A stretch of DNA of 64,000 bases from the NCBI GenBank assembly GCA_016713525.1, contig JADJOZ010000008.1:310001-374000 (forward strand). Direction: 5' to 3'. Under the pieces are notes generated by a model that did no database searches, had not been told where the DNA came from, and was given only the letters and a program-made list of their open reading frames with translations. Of this stretch, positions 56,096-64,000 are shown one piece after another. Origin of the DNA: Bacteroidota bacterium. Its GTDB lineage: Bacteria > Bacteroidota > Bacteroidia > AKYH767-A > OLB10. The number at the start of each line of letters is the position of its first letter. Position 1 is the first letter of the stretch. The position numbers and the translations under genes are program-made.

Positions 56096-56158
56096 TTCAC
56101 TACCTTCATCATTAAAAGTAACCTGTGTCACATAACCCTAAAAGCTGACTAAAATCAT

Positions 56159-56851
56159 TTAATTTTTCTTCAATTGCCTGAGTAGATCTTCCAGGTAATC
56201 GGTTTGCAGCTCCTGAATTTCTAAAAGCTTTTTATTCTGGTGAATCAACAGATGATCCATTTTTTCATTCAGCAACTGTATCTCCAGTTCAGCTTTTAAA
56301 TTAATTTTATAATCGTGCTCACTTCTTTGACGGTCTTTTTGTTCCTGACGATTTTGACTCATCATAATAACCGGCGCTTGAATAGCTGCAATACAGGAAA
56401 GAATCAGATTTAATAATATAAATGGAAAAGGATCGAATGCTTTGGTAGCAAGTAACCAGATGTTTAAAACCATCCACAATAAAATAAAAGAAAAGAATGC
56501 AATGATGAATGACCAGCTACCTCCAAAGGCTGCTATTTTATCAGCAATTCGTTGTCCAAAAGTGATTTTTGAATCAATTTCTGTTTGAAGATTTTCAGAA
56601 AGAATAGCATTCGTCTGAATAGCTTTCATTACATCGCTATCGATCTTAACAAGTTCTCCACGCTCCTGTACTATTAATTGTGTAAGATATTTTCTTCGAT
56701 ACTGATTCAGTTGTTCAAGTGATATGAAATCATTCTCACTAAACTGGGGATAGTCAGATTTAATAAGATCAAACACACCTTTACGGATATCAAAACCGGT
56801 AACGGCTTCTCCACCACGGATTGCTTCTTGATTTATGAACGAATTTGGCAT
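56159..56851 (-). CDS. DUF1003 family membrane protein
   Basis: The product has 230 residues. The DUF1003 core at about 100-190 shows RIADKIAAFGGSWSFIIAFFSFILLWMVLN, the conserved FDPFPFILLNLILSCIAAIQAPVIMMSQNRQ, and DRQRSEHDYKINLKAELEI. It has two membrane helices with a charged C-terminal coiled coil (LNEKMDHLLIHQNKKLLEIQEL). The N-terminal 90 residues (SENDFISLEQLNQYRRKYL) are a usual cytoplasmic extension. The function of the family is not established; related proteins are linked to CRP-like or ion-related roles only by context. Confidence 0.92.
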   Translation of the reverse strand: MPNSFINQEAIRGGEAVTGFDIRKGVFDLIKSDYPQFSENDFISLEQLNQYRRKYLTQLIVQERGELVKIDSDVMKAIQTNAILSENLQTEIDSKITFGQRIADKIAAFGGSWSFIIAFFSFILLWMVLNIWLLATKAFDPFPFILLNLILSCIAAIQAPVIMMSQNRQEQKDRQRSEHDYKINLKAELEIQLLNEKMDHLLIHQNKKLLEIQELQTDYLEDLLRQLKKN

Positions 56852-56873
56852 ATGAGATATTTAAATTGAGGTA

Positions 56874-56904
56874 TAAAGCTACTATATTCTGCTTAATATA
56901 TCAA
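56874..56904 (-). promoter_or_regulatory. Promoter, DUF1003 gene
   Basis: TAGCTTTA (56881-56874, minus; one mismatch to TAnnTTTG) is preceded by TTG (56904-56902) with a 20-base spacer. The ATG at 56851 lies 22 bases further. Confidence 0.45.
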
Positions 56905-56938
56905 CTGCAACAAATTATAAACCACTCAATCTTGAAAA

Positions 56939-58773
56939 TCACATCCTGTCCCCATACAAATCATCCAATCCCAATTTAGTAATTCTTGACAAAATCGATC
57001 CTTTAGTTCTTCCAAAGTGTTCGGCCATTCGTTTTAATTCCCAGCCTTCACAAAAACAAGCCGTTAATTCTTCATCTAATTCCACGGTCCAGGGCCTGTA
57101 TGCATCTTTATGCTTTTCTCTTATTTTGTCAAAACCAATTCCTTTTGGCTTGCCGGCAGCCTGATGCGCTAAAGCTATTTCAAAATCTTCGCGCATAAGC
57201 TTCATAATCTGATTATCGGAAATTTCGGGCACCTTTAGTACTTCTATCTGAGCAGAGTCGGGAAATCCTTTGGGAACCATCTGTTCATGTATCTTTATCT
57301 TGTTTTTTGATCGTGTTACTGCCACATACAACAAATTAATTTCTTCCAATATTTTTGGAACCATCAATTGTTGAGATGCCATTTCTTTAACGAACTTCTC
57401 AATTTTCTCTTCTGTAATAAAATCATTCACCAAATCAATGGCGTCATATTCCATCCCTTTACACCTGTGTACCGTTGAGAAAATTAATTGCGCTTTATGC
57501 TTATCTGCATTTTCAACATGTTTCGATTTAATATTTTGAGAATTCCCGGAATTTCATTACCATACTCCTTCACAATTTCTACCATCATTCCCAATTGCTT
57601 ATCTTCTGTTTTTTCGATATAAGTTTCCAGATCATTCATGGAATTCATGCCGCTGATCATCTTATCACGAATCATGCTTCGCTTACCATTATACAGATTT
57701 AGTACATCATATAAGGATGCTCCCTCATCGGCATAAGTATAGGAATTAATATTCCCTTCAAAGTAAATATGTTTCAGTTTTTTATCTTCCGTCACATATT
57801 CTATAGCTTTAAGCAATAATCCCAGATTAGATCTTGCAATAATAGCCTTTACTTCATTTTGATTGTTACCACCACAACCTTTTATACTAACACAAGGCCC
57901 CGGTGAAATATGATTTTTATATCTCAAAATGCTCATAGCAAGGTCGGCAATAGTTTGACTGAACCGAAAACTGGAGGTAAGATGATACGTTTCATAAGCT
58001 GCCTGTTCCAACGAATTTACAGCAAATCGCCAACCATAAATTTGCTGATGTGTATCACCCACAATAACTTTAATTGCAGGTTGCTTCATAACTACATCAA
58101 GCATTGCTGCAGAAGCATCCTGTGCTTCATCAAAAAGAATAAAATCATAGGGGAGAACCGGACTCTTCAGTTGAAATTTCTTTAAATAAAAATCATGGGT
58201 AATTTCAATTTCTCCCGATTCCATCATAGCCAGAAACCGGCGCGCATGAGTTTCAATGTAATTATATGCAGAACTGACAAACTTTTTAACTTTACTGTCA
58301 AGAATTGTCTCCCGGTAATCCAGGTCCTTTATTTTATCCTTATCACTATTGCAGAAATACGCTACAAACTTGTTTATGTGATTTGCAAATATAAATTCTC
58401 CGTGAGGTTCGCCGTTATTCTGCAATCCTAAGATATCTACTACTTCGTGAATCTGATATCCTGTTGTTTTTATCTTATACCGGGAACCAATAACAACATG
58501 TCTGTAAGCCAGTGAATGGGCTGTCTCAATCTTTACATGATCCAGACCCTGTTTTTTGAACTTTGTAATTGCCTCTAATTTTACTGACTTATTAAATGCA
58601 AGGTACAAAATCCTGCTTCCCGGTGGCCGGGAACGGGCATACTCAATAATGGTTGTTGTTTTACCTGAACCGGCAACTGCATTGATTCTGATGTTGCCTC
58701 CTGACTGAATTATTAATTCCTGCTCAGGTGTTAATAAAAATGACTTTGTCGTAGGTAATGTTTGTGATGACAT
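56939..58773 (-). CDS. UvrD/Rep-like superfamily 1 helicase with C-terminal DNA-binding segment (one frameshift)
   Basis: About 611 residues when restored. Motifs: Q-region LTPEQELIIQSG, Walker A INAVAGSGKTTTI, motif II FILFDEAQDAS, motif III VGDTHQQIYGWR, motif IV-like LTSSFRFSQTIA, motif V STVHRCKGMEYDAI and motif VI NLLYVAVTRSKNKI. The C-terminal segment (RPWTVELDEELTACFCEGWELKRMAEHFGRTKGSILSRITKLGL) is a helix-turn-helix-like module often found at the end of such helicases. The frame breaks at the T run 57534-57537; one more base restores ILKNIKSKHVENADKHKAQ before motif V. It is probably an intact repair helicase hit by a consensus error. Confidence 0.88.
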
Positions 58774-58820
58774 AGATGAAAAATAGTTAAAAAATGAAAA
58801 AACATGCTAAAATTGCAAAG

Positions 58821-58828
58821 CAAAAGTA
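58821..58828 (-). promoter_or_regulatory. -7 promoter element, UvrD-like gene
   Basis: TACTTTTG on the minus strand matches TAnnTTTG; the ATG at 58773 is 47 bases downstream. Confidence 0.45.
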
Positions 58829-58911
58829 ATAAATTAATTTTAATTTAAAACGACAAGATGTTTAAAACCTGCAATTAATTTGGGGAATTATTAAATTTAT
58901 TTATATTTGAT

Positions 58912-58919
58912 AGGAAATT
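58912..58919 (+). promoter_or_regulatory. -7 promoter element, 58944 gene
   Basis: TATATTTG matches TAnnTTTG, 24 bases before the ATG at 58944. It is divergent from the UvrD-like promoter. Confidence 0.45.
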
Positions 58920-58943
58920 CCTGTCATCCAAATTCAAATAATT

Positions 58944-61061
58944 ATGCATTATTTCATTCGTTGTCGAATTATCTTATTAATAGCTTTTGTTTTATTTCTA
59001 TCACCTTCCTTTTGTCAGTATTATGATTGGGCTACCGCACTGTCAATAGAGACCTGGGGCCATTCATCCGCATTCATATCGACTGATTATCAAGGCAATG
59101 GGATATTACGTGGCACTCGTCGATCGTGTTCCATTTGCGCACAAAATTATGTATCAGTTATCAATACAAACGGACAGGAAATATGGTCCACTGATGTTTT
59201 TGGAAGTGCCGGAACAATAGCAACCATTGGAGGAGTTTCATCCGACTATCAACAAAACAGATATATATTATTTCAAAATCCTTCAGGAAATCTTCAGAAT
59301 ATTGGAGCATTTTCAACTTCAAGTCTGAGTTTTATTATCAAGTACAACATAAGCGGAACTCCCATCCGCTTGACCAATCTCACTGAAGTTTTCACAAAAA
59401 TAGTAGTCGATAGTACCGGCAATATGTTCACTGCTTCTGCAGGTAGAATCCGCCGCTATAATGTTTTTGGAAATATGGTATGGGAAAAAACTGGCTACAA
59501 TATAAATTCAATCGATATTGATACCGATAAAAACTGTTTTATTGCAACCGATACCAGTTTGACTAAATTAAATCCTTCAGGAAATATATCTTACCATTTA
59601 CCGATTGGCGGAAATGTTATTGCATTACCTGATGGGAAAACAATATTATCAAATGGGAGCGGAGTGTTCAAATACAATAAGTTTGGTATGCTAATTTGGA
59701 ATCAGCCACAAATAACAGGGACAGTCCAGCTAAATTCAAACGGAAATATTTATGAATTCACAGGAAGCAGCATTCGAAAATATAACGTAAATGGAACTAA
59801 TATTCAATGGACACATGAAAAGTTGGCTAACGGAATTGTCAGTAAATTTGGTGAAATTTATATTGGTTCTACATATAATGTTACTTCAGATGTAATTCGA
59901 CCATGTCCCTTCCAGATTTTAATACTCGCGAATTCAAATACCCATAATACACAATCCTGGATTGCACAAATTAAAGATTCGTCAAGTCCTCCCTTTCAGG
60001 CGGCTATATACACAAATGGTATGGAAACAAGTGTTTGTACTGGTCAACCTGTGAAAGATTTTACTTACTCCGGTCCCTTATTTACAACTTGCACAAATGC
60101 ATTTAGTAACTTCGACAGTAACAATACTTTTTCCACAGAAATATCAGGCTCCGTGAATTTTAACAACCCAATAAATATTGGAGATCCGAACTCAGCAGTT
60201 ATTCCTGATACAATTGCTTCGGGTGGAAATTATAAAATAAGAGTATCTTCATCGACAGCCGGAGCTACCGTATATCCCAACATACCTGCAAATTCATTCT
60301 CAACATTTGGTGTCATTCAAAATCCGGCAAGCTTGAGTGTTTCAGGTAACCAATCTATTTGTTCCGGACAAACTTTCAATTTGAACATTACCACAGCGCA
60401 GAATGCATCAATTTGGTGGTATAATGGGTCAACCTATTTAGGTGATATCATAAACAACCTCGCCATTAATCCCGATTCATCAGGGAGCTATCATGCGCAA
60501 GTTTTTAATAATGGATGTATTCGACAATCGGATACACTTTTTTTGATTGAAAATCCAAGACCCTTTCCTGATATTTCACCTTCAGGGATATTGAGTATTT
60601 GCCAGGGAGACAGCATACAACTCACTGTAAATGATATCGACTTAACTTCCATCAAATGGAGATATAACAATGTAAATATCCCTGGACAAAATGATACTAC
60701 AATCTATGCATCAGTAGCTGGTTTGTATTCTGCACGTGTATTTAATAGTTATGGCTGTGCCAGAACATCCGACCAGGTAGAAATTGTAATTCCATGTAAA
60801 CATGCTGCAATAGATATTGACCGGAATTTTACTGTCTCGCCTAACCCCTGTACGGGAAATTTAACGATTTCGGGACTTCTACACGAAGCTGTTCTGATAC
60901 AAATTTTCGATCTTTCCGGAAGGTGTGTTTTAAGGAATAACTATAATGATTTAGAAAGTACTGATCTAAATGTTGACCTGGAAATATTGGATTCTGGAAA
61001 TTATCTTTTAAATATGATTCAGAAGAATAAATCAGAAACTAAACTAATAACTGTATTTTAG
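58944..61061 (+). CDS. Large secreted Ig-like protein with T9SS tail
   Basis: The product has 705 residues with a signal peptide (FLSPSFCQ). Residues 25-340 are propeller-like repeats (KIVVDSTGNMFTASAGRIRRYNVFGNMVWEK, GGNVIALPDGKTILSNG). Residues 350-460 are an uncharacterised strand-rich module with paired cysteines (SVCTGQPVKDFTYSG). Two Ig-like/PKD-type domains follow (LSVSGNQSICSGQTFNLNIT and ISPSGILSICQGDSIQLTVND). The tail is a T9SS domain (FTVSPNPCTGNLTISG, SGNYLLNMIQKNKSETKLITVF). It is probably a surface adhesin or scaffold. Confidence 0.87.
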   Translation: MHYFIRCRIILLIAFVLFLSPSFCQYYDWATALSIETWGHSSAFISTDYQGNGILRGTRRSCSICAQNYVSVINTNGQEIWSTDVFGSAGTIATIGGVSSDYQQNRYILFQNPSGNLQNIGAFSTSSLSFIIKYNISGTPIRLTNLTEVFTKIVVDSTGNMFTASAGRIRRYNVFGNMVWEKTGYNINSIDIDTDKNCFIATDTSLTKLNPSGNISYHLPIGGNVIALPDGKTILSNGSGVFKYNKFGMLIWNQPQITGTVQLNSNGNIYEFTGSSIRKYNVNGTNIQWTHEKLANGIVSKFGEIYIGSTYNVTSDVIRPCPFQILILANSNTHNTQSWIAQIKDSSSPPFQAAIYTNGMETSVCTGQPVKDFTYSGPLFTTCTNAFSNFDSNNTFSTEISGSVNFNNPINIGDPNSAVIPDTIASGGNYKIRVSSSTAGATVYPNIPANSFSTFGVIQNPASLSVSGNQSICSGQTFNLNITTAQNASIWWYNGSTYLGDIINNLAINPDSSGSYHAQVFNNGCIRQSDTLFLIENPRPFPDISPSGILSICQGDSIQLTVNDIDLTSIKWRYNNVNIPGQNDTTIYASVAGLYSARVFNSYGCARTSDQVEIVIPCKHAAIDIDRNFTVSPNPCTGNLTISGLLHEAVLIQIFDLSGRCVLRNNYNDLESTDLNVDLEILDSGNYLLNMIQKNKSETKLITVF

Positions 61062-61212
61062 TATATCTAAAATTTAGTGCTAAAAAGGAAGATGTACCCA
61101 ATTTACCTGAATACGCAAATGATTATCAATATCAGGATATACCATTCCAGGTTTTGGCACCAGGAATTTCAACCGGTTATCTTCAAGCTCTCCCAATGAA
61201 GCCCTTTTGAAA

Positions 61213-61237
61213 AAAGCGCATCCAAAAGGTGCGCTTT
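61213..61237 (-). terminator. Intrinsic terminator of the 61270-62850 gene
   Basis: AAAGCGCA and TGCGCTTT form an 8-bp stem with a 9-base loop, followed by T on the minus strand, 33 bases past the stop. Confidence 0.75.
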
Positions 61238-61269
61238 CCTTACAAAATTCGAATATACCTAACCTTCCC

Positions 61270-62850
61270 TTACTGAAATATCAATTTTTGTGTAATAGCT
61301 TGACCATCCCTTGTAGTCGCTCTTGCAAAATAAATACCGGCAACAACATTTCCACGATGAATCTGATATCCCATAGAGCCTCTTTTCTCAGTACGTAGTT
61401 CCTGACCCAATACCAGTCTCCCTTCTGCGGAATAGAGTGAAAAGTACAAATCAGAATTGCTTTGAATGTTAATCACATCGTTTACAATAGTTGGATAAAT
61501 ATCAATATCCGTTTCGCTTTCCCACCTTACAACAACAACACGCGACAATGATTGTGTTCCATCGAAATCGGTTTGCATTAACCGGTAGTACGATATTCCT
61601 GAGTACGGTTTCATGTCATAAAAATAATACTCGCTTACCGCGGATGTTGTTCCGGATCCATCAACAATTCCAAGTGCTTCAAATGTAACTCCATCCTTAC
61701 TGCGTTCAACTGTAAAAAAATCATTGTTAATTTCACTTGCAGTAACCCAATCACATCTGATCCGATTATTTTCTTCAGGCATAGCTGTAAAAGATAACAA
61801 CTCAACAGGCAAAGGGGATGTTTCCAGCGCAATTGCCCAGGTGCCGTGATTAAAATCAGTAATACCAGGTACCACAACCGATTGCGCTGTTGGATTGGTC
61901 TGTCCTGCGAAAGGAATGGTCCATGCAATTTGTGGGTCATTCCAATTTTGACCTCTGGGATTGATGGTACCGTTTGTTGCATTTTCTGAGACAGGCCAGC
62001 TAAAAGTAAATTCCGATACCGGGGTTCCCGTTGTTTCAATATTCCAATATCTGTCGACCATATTTGCACTGTTGTCGACTCCGGCATTATTCCTGATATG
62101 TGTAACTGCTATTGGCAAACTTGGAAATGGCGTGTTGGCTGGAGAAGATTTATAGGTGCTGAATGTAACATCTCCGGCATTTCCTGATGTTAAATGGTAA
62201 GTAAATGGAAAATTGGTCCCTGCCAGATCACCAAACGGAACTGTGTGTGGATTTGCATCAGTACCAATTTTCCAAATCACTTTTGATGAATTATCAACTT
62301 CTTCCGAAATAATTTCTCCCGTGGTTGATATAAGTGCACCTGAAATTGGATTTGTTATAGTTACAGTATTCGAATTTAAAAATAATCCGGCATCTCCTAT
62401 TGACAGTACTCCTGCCGGCAATGCATATGTTCCACCAACCAGAATGTCATTTGAAAGTATCTTTTGATTCGGATTAATTAGTGCAAGATTGTTAAAAGAA
62501 GTTACCGATGTGCCTCCAATTGTTTGATTAACAGCACCATTTAAAATAACAGTTCCCTGAGATGTACCAAAACAATTATTTGAGGCATTATTAATAAAAT
62601 CACCAGATAAATCAATTGTATCTGAATTATTGATGGTGCCGGTTCCTAAATTGAGGTAATCTCCTTTTATGGTCAGTTGCACTCCGGTAGTGATGGTAAT
62701 TGGGACACTTGAATTGTATAAAATGACTTGCGATTTCACAAGAAAAGGAAACAAAATGAATACACTTCCAAAAAATGCGATGCTGTTGAATTTTTTGTTT
62801 ATATAAAAAGTATAGCTTTTGAATAATGTAATCAGGATATCTATTTTCAT
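61270..62850 (-). CDS. Secreted multi-domain protein with T9SS tail
   Basis: The product has 526 residues with a long N-terminal export signal (SVFILFPFLVKSQ). Residues 40-190 are strand repeats of a kind seen in Bacteroidota surface proteins (LTIKGDYLNLGTGTINNSDTI, ILNGAVNQTIGGTSVTSFNNL). A conserved module follows (WNIETTGTPVSEFTFSWPVSE). LPVELLSFTAMPEENNRI with ASEINNDFFTVERSKDG is the widespread pre-T9SS module. The end (IDIYPTIVNDVINIQS, AGIYFARATTRDGQAITQKLIFQ) is the T9SS domain, with YPT instead of YPN. It has a strong TTG-N20-TATTTTTG promoter. Confidence 0.88.
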   Translation of the reverse strand: MKIDILITLFKSYTFYINKKFNSIAFFGSVFILFPFLVKSQVILYNSSVPITITTGVQLTIKGDYLNLGTGTINNSDTIDLSGDFINNASNNCFGTSQGTVILNGAVNQTIGGTSVTSFNNLALINPNQKILSNDILVGGTYALPAGVLSIGDAGLFLNSNTVTITNPISGALISTTGEIISEEVDNSSKVIWKIGTDANPHTVPFGDLAGTNFPFTYHLTSGNAGDVTFSTYKSSPANTPFPSLPIAVTHIRNNAGVDNSANMVDRYWNIETTGTPVSEFTFSWPVSENATNGTINPRGQNWNDPQIAWTIPFAGQTNPTAQSVVVPGITDFNHGTWAIALETSPLPVELLSFTAMPEENNRIRCDWVTASEINNDFFTVERSKDGVTFEALGIVDGSGTTSAVSEYYFYDMKPYSGISYYRLMQTDFDGTQSLSRVVVVRWESETDIDIYPTIVNDVINIQSNSDLYFSLYSAEGRLVLGQELRTEKRGSMGYQIHRGNVVAGIYFARATTRDGQAITQKLIFQ

Positions 62851-62877
62851 TATAATAGAAAGGAAAGGTTAATTTTT

Positions 62878-62908
62878 CAAAAATACGGCGAGTTGGAAAT
62901 GCCGTCAA
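62878..62908 (-). promoter_or_regulatory. Bacteroidota-type promoter for the 61270-62850 gene
   Basis: TATTTTTG (62885-62878, minus) is preceded by TTG (62908-62906) with a 20-base spacer. The ATG at 62850 is 27 bases downstream of the -7 box. Confidence 0.6.
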
Positions 62909-63000
62909 TCCCCTAATTCGGGTATAAATCGCTAATAATATCCCTAGTTGTAATGATGTTATTAATTTCGAATATAATTGTCGGGTAATAACTTTTATTC

Positions 63001-63192
63001 TCACTTTATGATCGCATGTTCAAGTCCATACCGAATCAATAAGGCAGTGTTTTTCAACCCCAGCTTTCTCAATATATTCTTACGATGTGTGCTTACGGTC
63101 TTGTGACTGATATCAAGTTTCTCTCCGATTTCACGATCAGTCATTCCATCAGCTATTAACTGTGTTACTTCAATCTCTCTGGGTGATAACAT
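63001..63192 (-). CDS. Stand-alone LuxR-type DNA-binding domain
   Basis: About 63 residues from ATG 63192 (LSPREIEVTQLIADGMTDREIGEKLDISHKTVSTHRKNILRKLGL). This is a complete LuxR/GerE helix-turn-helix with no receiver domain. A longer frame starts with TTG at 63225, but a promoter-like TTG-N20-CATTTTTG places the -7 box at 63212-63219, so 63192 is preferred. Searching by eye, no receiver remnant is seen in the 130 bases upstream. It resembles the C-terminus of the adjacent NarL-type regulator, so it may be a truncated duplicate. Small GerE-like proteins with this layout do act as regulators. Confidence 0.75.
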   Translation of the reverse strand: MLSPREIEVTQLIADGMTDREIGEKLDISHKTVSTHRKNILRKLGLKNTALLIRYGLEHAIIK

Positions 63193-63211
63193 AAATTGAT
63201 TATTGATTGTG

Positions 63212-63242
63212 CAAAAATGCAGCAATTGTAACCCCGGTACAA
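63212..63242 (-). promoter_or_regulatory. Candidate promoter, lone LuxR domain gene
   Basis: CATTTTTG (63219-63212, minus; one mismatch to TAnnTTTG) is preceded by TTG with a 20-base spacer. The ATG at 63192 lies 19 bases after the box. Confidence 0.4.
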
Positions 63243-63324
63243 TACACTAAAAGCGGTAATTGATGGCTTAAGAATCAATCAGAGATTATGTTGAATACCA
63301 AATTTAGAAAAGCATTAAAATTAT

Positions 63325-63981
63325 TTATATCAACTTATTATCAAAAGCAAATTTAACCAAAGCAGCGGTATTAGGCACCTTCAGCTTGGCTAACATATTT
63401 TTCCGATGGGTATTAACCGTTCGATCCGATAAAAATAATGTTTCAGCTATTTGCCCATCTGTTAAGCCCTCCGAAATCAATTTTAAAATCTGCCGCTCCC
63501 TTTCTGTTATAATGCTTTCCGAAAAACGTATGTATGCTGTTTTCGACTTATCCGAATTAACAGCATCGCCAAATAAATGTGCCAGTGATGGAGTAATATA
63601 AGTAATGTTTTTGATAACTGCTTTAAAGGCATGAATTAAATCTTCAGGTCCGGAATTCTTAAGAACATATGCATCTGCTCCCGCCTTTAAAGCTTTTCCA
63701 ACCATTGAAGGATTGTCGAGCATGCTTACAATGATAATTTTCACTTCCTTACAAACCATCTTGATTTCTTTGGTTGCTTCAATTCCATCTATTAATGGCA
63801 TATTTACATCCATCAATACAATGTCATATGCTCCATGCCGGCACTGTTCAATTGCTTCTTTGCCATTAAGTGCCGTTCCGCAAACATCCAGATAAACTTC
63901 ATCCTGCAAAATGTGTCTGATTCCTTCAATAAACAAACGGTGATCATCTGCCACCAGTAATTTATACTTTTGTTGTTGCAT
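63325..63981 (-). CDS. NarL/FixJ-family response regulator
   Basis: About 218 residues from ATG 63981 (MQQQKYKLLVADDHRLFIEG); a longer frame starts at 63999. The receiver has the acidic pair (ADDH), the phosphoacceptor Asp in IVLMDVNMPLIDG, the switch Ser in IIVSMLDN and Lys in AYVLKNSG. A LuxR-type HTH follows (ITERERQILKLISEGLTDGQIAETLFLSDRTVNTHRKNMLAKL). The partner kinase is not in this window and may lie just beyond 64000. The lone LuxR domain downstream is a likely relative. Confidence 0.93.
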   Translation of the reverse strand: MQQQKYKLLVADDHRLFIEGIRHILQDEVYLDVCGTALNGKEAIEQCRHGAYDIVLMDVNMPLIDGIEATKEIKMVCKEVKIIIVSMLDNPSMVGKALKAGADAYVLKNSGPEDLIHAFKAVIKNITYITPSLAHLFGDAVNSDKSKTAYIRFSESIITERERQILKLISEGLTDGQIAETLFLSDRTVNTHRKNMLAKLKVPNTAALVKFAFDNKLI

Positions 63982-64000
63982 AGCTGACAGGTATTTCAAT

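Noticed and set aside
61036..61209. Open plus-strand frame after the 58944-61061 gene (KKEDVPNLPEYANDYQYQD)
   Set aside because: No start codon and no family match; too short to distinguish from chance.

Overview
The window is AT-rich DNA from a member of the Bacteroidota. The evidence is the primary sigma-factor promoter form (TTG or TTTG about 20 bases before TAnnTTTG) ahead of many genes, and at least 19 secreted proteins ending in a type IX secretion (T9SS) type-A sorting domain (YPNP near its start, a GxY/GIY strand, a basic last strand). Genus cannot be read from this sequence; no rRNA or tRNA gene was seen.

Layout. 1-15.5 kb (almost all minus): a secreted LamG/metallophosphatase protein cut by the window edge, SRPBCC, GNAT-NTF2 and ATP-grasp genes, two secreted repeat proteins, a MATE exporter, an RhlE-type helicase, a membrane protein and a badly broken secreted gene. 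16-24 kb: secreted beta-helix, propeller, WD40 and SGNH-esterase proteins, a tandem structured-RNA locus with a 33-residue ORF, and a DUF2805 gene. 24-29 kb: a three-gene envelope operon with a transglutaminase-like protein, divergent from a PadR regulator and its membrane partner. 29-34 kb: a secreted protein, a DbpA-type helicase, a CBM-like secreted protein, an AHSA1 protein and a tail-fibre-like protein. 34.7-43.3 kb: a thermolysin-family protease, a LytS-type TPR histidine kinase with a LytTR partner that has lost most of its receiver, a secreted CotH kinase and a broken methyltransferase. 43.6-56 kb: a minus-strand run of a lipoprotein, an FN3 protein and five large secreted repeat proteins, four of which share an unusual promoter layout. 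56-64 kb: DUF1003, a UvrD-like helicase, two secreted proteins, a lone LuxR-type DNA-binding domain and a NarL-type response regulator.

Two non-coding signals stand out. Four promoters at 44-54 kb carry CTGAACGRGNAWAA (plus strand) exactly 33 bases from the -7 position; three carry a second half-site exactly 21 bases further out, a layout like LytTR-family operators. At 19.72-19.93 kb two copies of a two-hairpin RNA, with pairing kept by wobble changes on the minus strand only, follow the small hydrophobic ORF.

Many genes, including conserved ones (rhlE, dbpA, UvrD-like helicase, M4 protease), are broken by single-base changes in short homopolymers. This fits consensus sequencing error better than decay, so broken genes are described here in their restored form. 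Exceptions are the LytTR regulator, which has a real-looking internal deletion, and the 12.6-15.5 kb gene, where lesions are far denser.
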